Shown here one piece after another: positions 1 through 8,022 of a stretch of DNA of 12,499 nt; the stretch's first letter is position 1, and the number at the start of each line of letters is the position of its first letter. The notes under the pieces were generated by a model. It made no database searches. It saw nothing but the letters and a program-made list of their open reading frames with translations, and was not told the origin of the DNA. Source of the stretch: Pavlovales sp. CCMP2436 (taxonomy: Eukaryota; Haptophyta; Pavlovophyceae; Pavlovales); contig MU631441.1 of NCBI GenBank assembly GCA_026770615.1, forward strand, positions 132,758-145,256, read 5' to 3'. Both the position numbers and the translations under genes were made by a program.

Positions 1-22
1 AAAAAAAAAAAAAAAAAAAAAA
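1..22. repeat. Poly(A) run at window edge
   Basis: The first 22 bases are all A. It could be a genomic A-run, the tail of a retroposed sequence running in from the left, or an assembly edge. Nothing to its left is visible, so these cannot be separated. Confidence 0.6.
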
Positions 23-77
23 GAGCTCCTACCAGATCGAAGAGCTCGAGGGCAATTGGCGCACGTCCCGTGCGCGG

Positions 78-182
78 CTGTCCGGTTGAGACCCGGCCTT
101 ATTATCAATTTGGGGGTGGGGGTGGGGGGAGGGGGAGGAGGTTAGCTGCTGTCCAGCTGAGACCCGGCCTTTTTATTATCAG
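78..182. repeat. Pair of ~30-bp direct repeats around a G-rich tract
   Basis: Two copies of a motif built on CTGTCC, TGAGACCCGGCCTT and ATTATCA lie at about 78-107 and 149-181. The second has a few extra T's before ATTATCA. Between them is a G-rich stretch (about 110-140). I see no gene in 1-346; this repeat pair is its only clear structure. It could be the edge of a larger tandem array or a mobile-element fragment. Confidence 0.6.
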
Positions 183-457
183 TTTTAGAGGAGAATTAGC
201 ATATATAATTTATTCCGCTCGAAACCTCACATTGTCGTCGGTTCATAACGACGTCACTTTTGCAAGTGAATACGCCGTTCCAGCAGGTACGATGGCGGAG
301 GGGGTAATTTTCTAGCGCTGCCAGGGTAATATATTTCATACAAAAATCAGCTGGGACCCCATCGGAAAGCATGCCGTGGAAACCCGCCTGCCAATGGCCT
401 GATAGAATTTCGTATAAATATATACAGTGCTATACATATGTCTAGCAATATACACCT

Positions 458-534
458 GGTTCACAATGGTGGAGGTGGGACAATTATAGCAGTAAATAAA
501 TGCTATAATTGTCCCACCTCCACCATTGTGAACC
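458..534. repeat. Perfect 34-bp inverted repeat with 9-base loop
   Basis: Bases 458-491 are the exact reverse complement of 501-534, around the loop GTAAATAAA. The arms begin GGTTCACAATGGTGG. The transcript of either strand would form a long perfect stem. It lies just downstream of the exon 3 donor of the RRM/zinc finger gene, and the donor (538-533 on the minus strand) overlaps the arm end by two bases. It could be a small foldback transposable element or a small-RNA hairpin. No clear target-site duplication is seen. Confidence 0.9.
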
Positions 535-538
535 TCAC

Positions 539-1803
539 CGAGGCCCTCCCCGTGACCGTAGCCATTACTCGCGTCGGCGGGGGCGCCGTTCCTAGCGGAG
601 GCGGCGTTGGTGTGGCGGTTTGCGATGTGCTGCGCCAGTTTTCGAGCGGAGCCGATTTCGGAGAAGCACGTGGGGCATACGTGCAACCCCTTCTGCCGCA
701 GATCTGACCCCGCGCCCATGCCTGTGGGCAGGGCAGGGTACGATTGTTGGGAGCACATGCACCAAGGGTATAGAATTTAAGTTAAACTTGAAAATTGTAT
801 TCACAGGGTGCATCACACATCGACGAATCGTGCATTGCCGGAAACCAACCCCCTCTATACCCCTGTATGCACGCATGTCAGGCAGGTAGTTAAGCGCGGA
901 TGAGTCCCACGGGAGTGACAAGGGCGCGTTAAGCGCGGATGAGTCCCACGGAAAGCTCCGGGCCGCATGGACGGCCGAGTCAAGCTTTGAGCACCCAATA
1001 AAATAAACGTCCAATTATAAGGAAGCCCTCGATCACAGCGTCAGAAATTTGGAAACACGGTCAAAATAAAGGGAAGCCTGAGTTGCCAGCCCTTACACCC
1101 TTGACCGAGTACCTTGCAGCGTGCAGTAGCTGACATGGCACTCGCACCCTAGAAGGCTTAGCTTGCCGCCGTCTAACCCCACGGCCCGGGCGGCCGAGGC
1201 CGCGTCGGAAAAGTCCGCAAATGCGATGCGCCTGCGTAGCACTTTGACCGCGAGCACGAGGCCGAAGCGCCCGAGACAGCCGCGCACGTCATCTTCCGTC
1301 GTGGCCTATTACCAAAGCAGGAGGAAGGATCCTCGTCATTGAACGACTCCATCAAAATAAAATTATTAAAACGTAAATAAAATAATACAAGCCATCTCGC
1401 CCCTAGCAAGTCGATGATCTGCTGCAGCAATAACGAAAATGGCACATTTCTCGTGGTTGCTTACTATCTTCTGATCATTGAACATGGATCCATACTCACG
1501 GGCGCAGCCCAGCCGTGGTCCGGAACAGATATTGCGGACCGCAGGTAATAATAGCATAATTGTTAAGCAACCCCGCTGTTTTAAAAACAGCAGTTCTAGC
1601 TGCGAAAGAAAGTTATATACCTTGGGGAAGCTCCTCACGATCACCGAGCAGAACCCGTTCAACGGTGTGTGCTCGGCCTCGCCCACACCTGCGTCCAGCG
1701 TGCATTCGCCCTCAGCTCCGGACAGATACGGGGTGGATAACTCACTAACTAATTCACTCGGCGCGGCGGATCCACAAGCATCTGTGGGCGCGAAATCTGA
1801 CAT
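539..1803 (-). CDS. RRM plus C2H2 zinc finger protein, split gene (partial model)
   Basis: This is a predicted RNA-binding protein. Three exons fit with matching phases: 1803-1621 (starts ATG, preceded by a TTGCAG acceptor), 1305-1113 and 721-539. Introns are 1620-1306 (GTATAT...TAG, phase 0) and 1112-722 (GTACTC...CAG, phase 1). Joined, exons 1 and 2 form one RRM: an RNP2-like strand SVIVRSFP ends exon 1, then helix TTEDDVRGCLGRFG, RNP1-like strand RRRIAFADF, and a second helix DAASAARAV. Exon 3 encodes one C2H2 finger with C-x2-C-x12-H-x4-H spacing (CPTCF ... HIANRH), then an Ala/Gly/Asn-rich tail. Exon 3 ends at a GTGAGG donor in phase 1. A possible last exon is 387-347, ending ...FRWGPS and TGA, in phase, but this is weak. 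The N-terminus may extend upstream of 1803, where the frame stays open to about 1930. The domain calls rest on motif recognition by eye. I do not know an orthologue, so the cellular target is unknown. Confidence 0.65.
890..951. repeat. Tandem 23-bp repeat, 39-bp period
   Basis: Bases 890-912 and 929-951 are identical (TTAAGCGCGGATGAGTCCCA plus CGG), separated by 16 bases. The pair lies in the intron between the RRM exon and the zinc finger exon. Only two copies are seen. No function is evident. Confidence 0.85.
1423..1595. repeat. Dispersed ~175-bp repeat, copy 1 (in RRM intron)
   Basis: This stretch matches 8023-8204 in the same orientation along its whole length. The differences are small substitutions and two short insertions in the other copy. 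It holds two stem-forming segments: GGTCCG (1517-1522) with CGGACC (1535-1540), and a CTGTTTT/AAAACAG stem around 1576-1592. Here it fills most of the intron that splits the RRM. Sharp boundaries and internal stems suggest a short non-autonomous element, but a structured RNA cannot be excluded. Confidence 0.85.
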
Positions 1804-2362
1804 CTGCAAGGATGCGCCACTGCCCGCGTCCTGCCACGTGCCTTCGTACACGAATCGACACGTTCGTAAACACGTGCCACGTAGACTCACACGCGCCCCC
1901 TCGTACAGCCGCTTGAGCTTGGTGTTCACTCACAGACTTGGTTCGGGCGAGGCTCGGGCGGCGACGGCTGACCTCGAGCGAACCTCGGCTCGGCGCAGCT
2001 CGGCGCGAGCGGTGCGGCGAGGCGGCTGCGCTCGGCGCGCGGCGTGGCGAGGCGGCTGCGCACGGCACGCGGCGGGCAGCGCACGGCTGCGCTCGGTGCG
2101 CGGCTGGCTGCGCGGGCGGCGCGGCGCGGTGGCGAGCTGGTGAGCTCGATGTGCGAGCTCGGTGGTGAGCTCGGTGAGCGAGCGCGCGAGTGCTCTGCTC
2201 GGGGCTGCACTTGCAAGCGGTGCTCTGCTCGGTGGTGAGCTCGGTGGGCGAGCGCGCGGTACTCTACTCGGCGCTGCCTTGGCCAAGAGTGCGCTCGCGC
2301 CCAGTGTGCTCGGTACAGTAGCCCGTGCACGGGGGGGGGGCTATAGTATCTAACACATAGCA
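1804..2362. promoter_or_regulatory. Divergent intergenic region, candidate shared promoter
   Basis: The region lies between the proposed starts of the minus-strand RRM gene and the plus-strand glycosyltransferase gene. Two CACGTG palindromes occur at 1835-1840 and 1871-1876, within about 75 bases of the RRM gene's first ATG. A TATA-like CTATAGTATC lies at 2341-2350, close to the ATG at 2363. CACGTG is a known bHLH/bZIP target in eukaryotes; its use here is inference. If the RRM exon extends upstream of 1803, the CACGTG sites would be coding instead. Confidence 0.35.
1960..2330. repeat. GC-rich degenerate tandem repeats
   Basis: Two repeat families are visible. From about 2000 to 2110, units of roughly 30 bases are built on GGCGAGGCGGCTGCGC and CGGCGCGCGGC. 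From about 2158, a ~70-base unit beginning CTCGGTGGTGAGCTCGGTG recurs at 2228. Low complexity and strong GC bias leave several frames open on both strands, so the long frames here are not evidence of genes. A G-run lies at 2331-2340. Confidence 0.75.
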
Positions 2363-5249
2363 ATGGCGCGTACGCCGGACGATGCGGGTGAGTGCGACAA
2401 GCTTACCGGCGACACGGGCGAGGGTGGCGTGCACGTGGGCGAAACGGGGGGTGGCTCGCTCGCGCGCGCGAGGACGCGCGCGTAGTGCTGCAGCGCGCTC
2501 GTCTGCGGTGACTTCTCGCGCTGCTGGCGTGCGCGGCCCTGGGATTGGCGCCGCGCTTGGAGCGCTGGCTCACGCTCGCTTCGCTTCCGCACGCGCGGCT
2601 GCCGGCGGAGCTGCGCACCGGTTCCGCTCGGGGTAATTAGCAGTAATAGAAGTAGTAGTAGTAGAAGCTGAGCAAGGTAGCTTCCTAGTCATCTCACTGT
2701 CAATCTCACTGTCACCCCCCCTCCCTCCCCCCTCCTCCTAAAGCCCCCCTCCCCCTCCGATGGAAGTAGGTGGCCTCTTGCGCGGCTCGCACGATGCTAT
2801 TGTGCTGCTGACACTCAGCCCGGGCGGCGAAGCCGGTTACAAGGGCAAGTATGCGAGCACCCCCTACTCCCCTACAGTACCTCCTACTCCTGTTCCTGCC
2901 CTTGCCCTACACCTACCCCTGCCATCTTACATCCACCCCAAATTCGCCCTCCCCCCCCACTGCAGCCGCTCACGGGACACAAACGGCTGGCCACCCAACG
3001 CCAAGGCTATGCGCGCAGTCTACGAGTCCAGTGTGAGATGTTACGCATGGCTGCACAGCTACAAGCTTGTCATCGAGCGGAATGACCAGCGCGCGCGCCA
3101 CCGCTTCGTCGGCGGCGGCGAGCTGCACGGCGCCGCACGCCTTAAGAAGAGCGTGTGTGTAAATATCTATAAAAACGTCTGGCCCCGTAAAGGTCTCCCA
3201 GTCTCCCAGTGGTGCAGCAACAACACACTGTTAGCCTAGGACCGTTCCCGAGCACACGGATAGCGTCATCATCCCCTCGTCGTCATCTGAGCTTATTCCC
3301 CCCTCCTCTTCCCTCCCCCTCCCTCCTTCCTAAACAGCGCCAACGTCCTGGAGCACGATGCAATGCATGCGCACACGTCCCTTCTCCTGACCCCTAACTC
3401 CCTGCTTCTCTCTCCTTCTCTCTCTCTCTTTGTCTCACTCACTCACCCCCCCCCCTTCCCCCCCTAGGTTTACTCAGAAGAGCTCCAACGCCCTGGAGCG
3501 CCAGTCCCTCCTCGTGTTGCCTGCACCCTACTCCCCCTCTGGGTCAAGGTGGACCTCTTCGAGGAGCACCTCGGCCGCGTGGCGTGGGCGCTCTGGCTTG
3601 ACTCGGACGTGATTGCACTCAGGTGGGGATGTTATTTGCACACTTATTTGTCTGCTTATTTTGTGCTACAGGTGCGGCACGTGCGCAGGCGAGCTGCATT
3701 TTGAAACGAGCGAGAGGCAGCAGCGGCCGGTCAGCGCGCCAGTCAGAGAGTCGTCGACTGTTGTTTGCCTGATCAGCCTTAGCGGTGGGGACGGTATCCG
3801 TGTGCTCTGCAAAGCTCCCTTGATTCGAGTGTTTCTCAACGCTTGGGTCCGTTGGAGACCTGTCAGGTGACGGACGTTGATCTAGATATTTACAAACATA
3901 CTCAGCTTGCCAGAGCCGCTCGAGCACGTGCTAGAGCGCGTATCCACCGCCTCAACCGACGTCGTTGTCATCGCGTCAAGGCTCGTCGGCGACGCGGCGA
4001 CGCAGATCGCGCAAACCGTGACGGCGGGTGTGTTCGCCGTGCGCAACTCGGCGGGCGGCTGGTGGTTTGTCCGTCGCTGGTTCGCACTGCGCGAGTTCGT
4101 AGATCTATGGGGGGATCAAGGTGGTTTTGTTTTTGTTTTGTTTTGATGATGATGGTGGTGATGATGCTTAACTCCTTTTTGCTCTATTCAATTTGATATA
4201 TTATTATCTTACCGTGGCAGCGGGCATGGTGTAGTATACTTACCATACTTTTGATCATGATTGTATTCTTGTTGAACCTATTACAAAGTGCCTTCATGCA
4301 TACTCTCTTTGTGCATTACACTAAGCTGCCACTAGGTGTGGGGCGCTGTGAGCAGCAGTAATACTGTGATATAATCTTATCGCAATACTGCAATATATTA
4401 CTATGATATGATGCAATATAATCTCATATAATATTACAATATAATCCTGACTGTAACTATAAAATAAAATAAAAATAAAAATCATAATACTGACGGGGAT
4501 CAAGGTGCCTTCATGCATTTTTTTTTTTTCGCTCTCTTTGAGATGCACCTTCGCCACGCTGATGATGATTTACTGCCTTTTTTCTATTTTATTTGTTGTA
4601 TTCTATTCTTACCACGGCAGTGGGCACGGGGTAGTATTCTTAACTTAATAATGATTATGATTGTATTCTTGTTGAACCTATTACAAGCTCAGGGGGGCTG
4701 AGCGCCCCCTCCCACTGCAGATATCATGAAAGCCACCCTCAACGCCTAGGGCGGTTGCGGGTGTGTTGAAGGGTCATACCAACTAACTAAGTAATTAAAT
4801 ACTAATCATAATTAGGTGCCTTCATGCACGCTCTCTTTGACATGCACCTTCGCCTTACTTTTTATTCGATTTAATTTAATTATTATGTGTACCTTATTGT
4901 ACCTATTACAAGGTGCCTTCATGCACGCTCTCTTTGAGATGCACCTTCGCCACGCCGCCTCGCTCGCCGCCGGCGCCGGCGCGCCGCCATGGTTCGACCG
5001 CGCCTATGACAGGTGCGGAATCCATGTCTGTGCAGCCACTGGAGCCTGTCCACGGTGAGAGCAAACAACAACAACAACAACAACAACAAAATGGCAGTGA
5101 GAGCAGACTGTGAGAGCAGACCCCCTACATGAATATAATTACGTACTCATATATACGTGGTACACGTATAACACATCATGCTATATACTACCGTGATGAT
5201 GATGATGATGATGCCACTACTACACTACAACTACTACTCAACTACTACA

Positions 5250-5298
<49 letters not shown>

Positions 5299-5767
5299 GG
5301 TCGATCACGACGTCCCGTACATGGCCCGCGAGCTCTCCAAGCTCCCCGGGCTTCCGCACGCCGATGAGCGCACGCACTGGCCGGTGGCGTGGAGCACAGA
5401 GCTGGCTGTCAACATGGGCAACCTTCGCCGACGCGAGGGCCAGTCGGTCGTCGAGCAAGAGCGCGCGGTCGCGCGCAAGGTCACGCTCGACGGCAAGTCG
5501 CGACCCGTGCTGTTCGCGCACAGCAAGACGGGCGACAAGTACCCCCTGCTCTCCATGTACCGCAGCCGCACGATCGCCGAGCTCGCGCACAGATGTCCGC
5601 CGGGCATCGCGCACGCCAACGCGTCCGAGTTCGTGCAGGGCGCACTGCTCACCGCCGACCCCTCGCCGGCGTACGCGCTGCTCGCGCGCGGCGTTGTCGA
5701 TCGGCTGGTGTACAATTGGCAGGGCAGAGATGACGCGCGACTTGCAATCATTGGCGTTCCAAGATAG
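2363..5767 (+). CDS. GT-A glycosyltransferase, GT34-like, split gene
   Basis: It should transfer a sugar from a nucleotide-sugar to a glycan acceptor, probably in the endomembrane system, although no signal anchor is seen. Proposed exons: 2363-2387 (MARTPDDAG), 2770-2848, 2966-3158, 3468-3622, 3906-4120, 4913-5012, 5036-5054 and 5300-5767. Introns are GT-AG and the phases match. A first beta strand (DAIVLLTLSPG) is followed by RCYAWLHSYKLVIE, then WVKVDLFEEHL and ALWLDSDVIAL (exon 4). The last holds the D-x-D motif that binds metal and nucleotide-sugar in GT-A enzymes. Exon 5 gives TAGVFAVRNS, like the N-x-G-x-F-x-x-R-N region of GT34. The exon 5/6 junction gives LWGDQGAF. The last exon (YMARELSKLPGLPHADERTH ... 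IIGVPR) I do not recognise. Uncertain points: the start could be the in-frame ATG at 2760; exon 3 could end at 3152; and the frame changes between 5012 and 5036. It could instead belong to another GT-A family with a similar D-x-D core. Confidence 0.8.
3340..3400 (+). repeat. Degenerate copy of exon 4 start inside intron 3
   Basis: A CCAACGTCCTGGAGC segment beginning at about 3342 in intron 3 (3159-3467) matches CCAACGCCCTGGAGC at 3484-3498 in exon 4 with one difference. Weaker similarity (GTCCCTTCTCC against GTCCCTCCTCG) continues downstream. It is preceded by a pyrimidine tract and AG, as a real acceptor would be. It is probably a dead partial exon duplicate. The match is short, so chance is possible. 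Confidence 0.4.
3819..3896 (-). repeat. Dispersed 78-bp repeat, copy A (in glycosyltransferase intron 4)
   Basis: The reverse complement of this stretch aligns without gaps to 9447-9524, at about 80% identity by hand count. Both copies are open in the same frame with shared residues VCK, RPSP, DP and VEKH, but the substitutions show no third-position bias, so coding constraint is not supported. It sits at the 3' end of intron 3623-3905, antisense to the host gene. Probably a relic of a mobile element. Confidence 0.8.
4121..4912 (+). repeat. Intron 5 built of tandem units with copies of exon 6
   Basis: The 792-base intron carries three extra partial copies of the start of exon 6 (true copy from 4913). 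They are at 4287-4310 (truncated), 4495-4559 (with a T-run inserted) and 4814-4854. Two longer units share further blocks. TTACCGTGGCAGCGGGCATG at 4210 matches TTACCACGGCAGTGGGCACG at 4609, and ATTGTATTCTTGTTGAACCT followed by ATTACAA occurs at about 4259 and 4657. The copy at 4495 begins GGGGATCAAG joined directly to GTGCCTTCATGCA, which equals the spliced exon 5/6 junction. Extra AGGT sites in these copies could act as cryptic acceptors. Confidence 0.85.
4747..4797 (+). repeat. Inverted dispersed repeat, copy 1 (in intron 5)
   Basis: A block starting TAGGGCGGTTGCGGGTGTGT matches the reverse complement of 7444-7498, with a similar run of CTAACTAA/TTAATTAG-type sequence on its right side. It interrupts the tandem exon-copy units of intron 5, so it was probably inserted after those units formed. 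Likely a small mobile-element fragment. Confidence 0.75.
5013..5035 (+). other. 23-base frame break: mini-intron or frameshift
   Basis: Exon 6 reads well to FDRAYD and AG at 5012, but the downstream exon needs another frame. Bases 5013-5035 start GTGCGG and end TGCAG. Removing them gives AG|C, continuing SHWSLST into VDHDVPYMARE with matching phase. A 23-base intron would be unusually small. Alternatives are a single indel in the assembly or a true frameshift; without removal, the later frame reads VRNPCLCSHWSLST here. Confidence 0.4.
5055..5299 (+). repeat. Intron packed with three trinucleotide microsatellites
   Basis: This 245-base intron of the glycosyltransferase gene holds (CAA)n at about 5062-5090, (GAT)n at about 5193-5212 and (CTA)n at about 5250-5298. 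The acceptor AG (5298-5299) forms directly at the end of the CTA array, as CTACTAG|GTC. Length change of the array would therefore act right beside the splice site. Confidence 0.85.
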
Positions 5768-6506
5768 CACAAGCTGCGAACACAACTGGGGGGGGGTGGT
5801 ATTGTAACAATAATGCAACAACATAACAGCGCGCAACATTAAAAGTATTTTAACATTTAGAGATGAGGGCCGGCGCTGCCCAGCGAGGGGGTGTCAAGGT
5901 TAAGGAGTGACGTGCGCACGCCCACGTGGCCTGGATATAATTACTCGTAGCCGCGCGCAGAGAGCCGGAGGGTCGTCCGCCGGTTTTATAAACTTGCGTA
6001 TTGCTATAAATAGTTCTTTCAAGCTGTAATTAAAAATAACTCGAGTTAAACTTAAGCTTAAAAATATGATTCTCGATGTCAATGTTTTTCCTGTTACTAC
6101 TACACTGTAAACATTAATATTTTGCACGGCTTTGCCGATAGATATTCTATACGACAGCTGCTAATTACTCGCCTATCGGCTGTCGCCGCCCATGCAATTG
6201 GTGCACACTTAATGATGTCGTTAAGCGATCCGATCACTGCAGAGGCGCACAAAACGTAATCTCCCCTGCGGTCAAAATGTCACACGCCGCGGCCCGCCCC
6301 CCTTGCGCCACTACCTACGTGACTCAGACCATCCGCCCTTTTTTATATTGGGTTAATAGGAATAGGATAGTTTACACACACCAAGCCACGTGCTATGCTG
6401 AACTTCCATTTGCAGGTACAGTATAGCACGGCTCAGGCTTTACGGAGGTTTGTTTTGCGTTTATGTTTTGTTATGATTATGCGCAGGAACTAATTGCCCG
6501 ATAAGT
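5768..6506. other. Gene-free stretch after the glycosyltransferase gene
   Basis: No convincing gene is seen. A G-run (5789-5797) and A/T-rich sequence follow the stop codon at 5767, but no clear AATAAA signal is present there. A small inverted pair GCCGATAG (about 6133-6140) and CTATCGGC (about 6173-6180) is present. Open frames are AT-rich and without motifs. Confidence 0.5.
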
Positions 6507-7120
6507 TTATCCCGATGAGAAAACAGCTAGTCTGGCTGTTTTATCGGAATTAAATGACATATCATAATGCCCAAGGAAGTTGATGAAGAATTGGGCTATT
6601 TTCTGGGAGTGTTTGTCTTCCCCTGCGTATATTGTGACATCGTCTAGGACCGCTCCTGATGAGATTTTCACATATCCTGCTTGGTCGTCCGTGGGTATGA
6701 TGCTTCCTTTTGATACCATTTTGAAGCCTAGTTCGATGTGTTCTTTGAGGTACTTACATGATGAAGGCATTCGTGATGAGCAGGCTAAATAGCATTGGGC
6801 TGGGGGGGTCCCCCTGTTTTCATCCTCTTCGGATTCCGAATTCGAGCGTGCGTCCATATGGTGTGCGTAATTTCGCGCTTCCTACAGATGTGAGGGTGGA
6901 TTCTAGGTTCGCAAAGTCTTCTGGGAAGCCATGTGATGTGAGCAAGGGCTTCCTTGAGTGCCTCGAATGTTACCGAGTCAAACGCTTTAACCACATTGCA
7001 AAAAATGACGAGTAAGCATTTCTTGTGTCGTCTTGCGCTGGCTAGCACGTAGGACGTGAGTATCGCTTGGTGTACCACTTGCCTATCTTTGCTGTTGCAT
7101 CCATACTCTCCACAGAACAA
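6507..7120 (-). pseudogene. Decayed non-LTR-type reverse transcriptase
   Basis: The remains of a reverse transcriptase domain are spread over all three minus-strand frames. At 7120-6785 the frame gives QVVHQAILTSYVLASARR, then LLVIFCNVVKAFDSV. This is the A box, with Asn where the first catalytic Asp is expected. At about 6822-6763 another frame gives KQGDPPSPMLFSLLI, the RT B box with the QGDP-x-SP signature. From about 6760 to 6507 a third frame gives GFKMVSKG, VLDDVTIYAGE (the catalytic DD box) and MSFNSDKT, a usual follow-up block. Two frameshifts, a stop after the B box and the Asp to Asn change mark it as inactive. The order and spacing fit LINE-like elements. No endonuclease or RNase H domain is recognised around it, and the element ends are not defined. 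Confidence 0.8.
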
Positions 7121-8022
7121 TTCTAGGACATTTTAGGTGCGTTTTTTTTAACAGTTCTTGCATATTTTCCCCCGGCTTGCAGCCCAAAGGCGTAAGGGCA
7201 TGGCTTGAGCGGGCCAGCGCGTTAATAATTATTTCCAGGAAGCTCTCCGGGCTATCAGTTAAACTATTGGGTCGAACTCTGAAATACTGATGCTATCCTG
7301 AGGAAATGAAAAAGTTCGTTGAAAATCATGCGGAGCAACTTACGAACCGGGTTGTAGAGTTAAGGGTATTTTATATGATAACACGTCGTTATTGTTCGTA
7401 AACTGTTACGGGGGGCTGCCCACTGCCGGCTGTGACGGGCTGCTAGCTAGTTAATTAGTTGGTTAGTATGACTCTTCAACACACCCGCAAACGCCCTACT
7501 CCCCGACGCAGTAGATACGTCACATTTGGTACGCACTACATACGAAGGCCTTGCTGACGTCCCCGCCGGCTGAAAAGTTAGTACTCAGTCGCCAATCCTA
7601 TGGGGCGTATTTGGGTAGCTTAATATTTCCCAACATGAATAAAGTATAAGTGCAATAAACAAATTTATTAAATACATACAAAAAATGGTATTTTTTCCCA
7701 ACTTTTGAGCACCCGGCCGTCTACGCCGCGGGGACTCGGATTCCAGCCGCGCCACGCCCGGAGGTGATACCGCGGGTGAGTAGAGAGGGCTAGTGCTTGT
7801 CGGGGGTGCTCCCCGAGCGCGCCACTTCGCATTTGAGGCGCGCAGGTGCGGCCGTCGCACCCTCGTTCGCCTGGGACAGGGTGCGATTAGGCGGGTCTTC
7901 GGAGGAGAAGGGCACACGGCTCGCCTATGAGGCGCGCGACGGCTTCTAAGGTCCCCCTGAAGGCCCGGGGACCGGGAGAAGGCCCCGCGTTGCGCAGTCG
8001 AACCAGTGGCATGTTAGTTAAA
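7121..8022. other. Gene-free stretch between the RT relic and the kinase gene
   Basis: No gene is supported. The minus strand at about 7294-7085 has an ATG-less open stretch (SLTDSPESFLEIIINALARS) that might be more of the retroelement, but I do not recognise it. From about 7700 to 8010 composition becomes GC-rich, unlike the AT-rich sequence on either side. The frame open there (7917-7585, minus) is Arg/Pro-rich and motif-free. Confidence 0.5.
7444..7498 (-). repeat. Inverted dispersed repeat, copy 2
   Basis: Its reverse complement matches 4747-4797: TAGGGCG, TTGCGGGTGTGTTGAAG and GTCATA are shared with few differences, followed by a similar CTAA/TTAA-rich tail. Unlike the other copy it lies outside any gene model. 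Confidence 0.75.

Noticed and set aside
78..182. CRISPR-like spaced repeats
   Set aside because: Only two imperfect copies with a G-rich spacer in a eukaryotic setting.
438..707. Plus-strand frame over the hairpin
   Set aside because: It is antisense to the zinc finger exon and runs through the palindrome. The minus strand has the correct C2H2 spacing.
890..960. Hammerhead-ribozyme-like words (GGATGAGTCC ... GGAAAG)
   Set aside because: The core needs CTGANGA and a following GAAA after stem II. The first is changed to CGGATGA and the stem II and III pairings cannot be drawn.
1926..2363. Long minus-strand Arg/Ala/Pro-rich frames
   Set aside because: They arise from GC-rich tandem repeats that leave several frames open on both strands.
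5234..5839. Long minus-strand frame ending in a poly-valine run
   Set aside because: It is the antisense of the last glycosyltransferase exon plus the CTA microsatellite.
7585..7917. 110-codon minus-strand frame
   Set aside because: Low-complexity Arg/Pro-rich start and an AT-rich hydrophobic end coincide with a composition change, with no motif or splice context.
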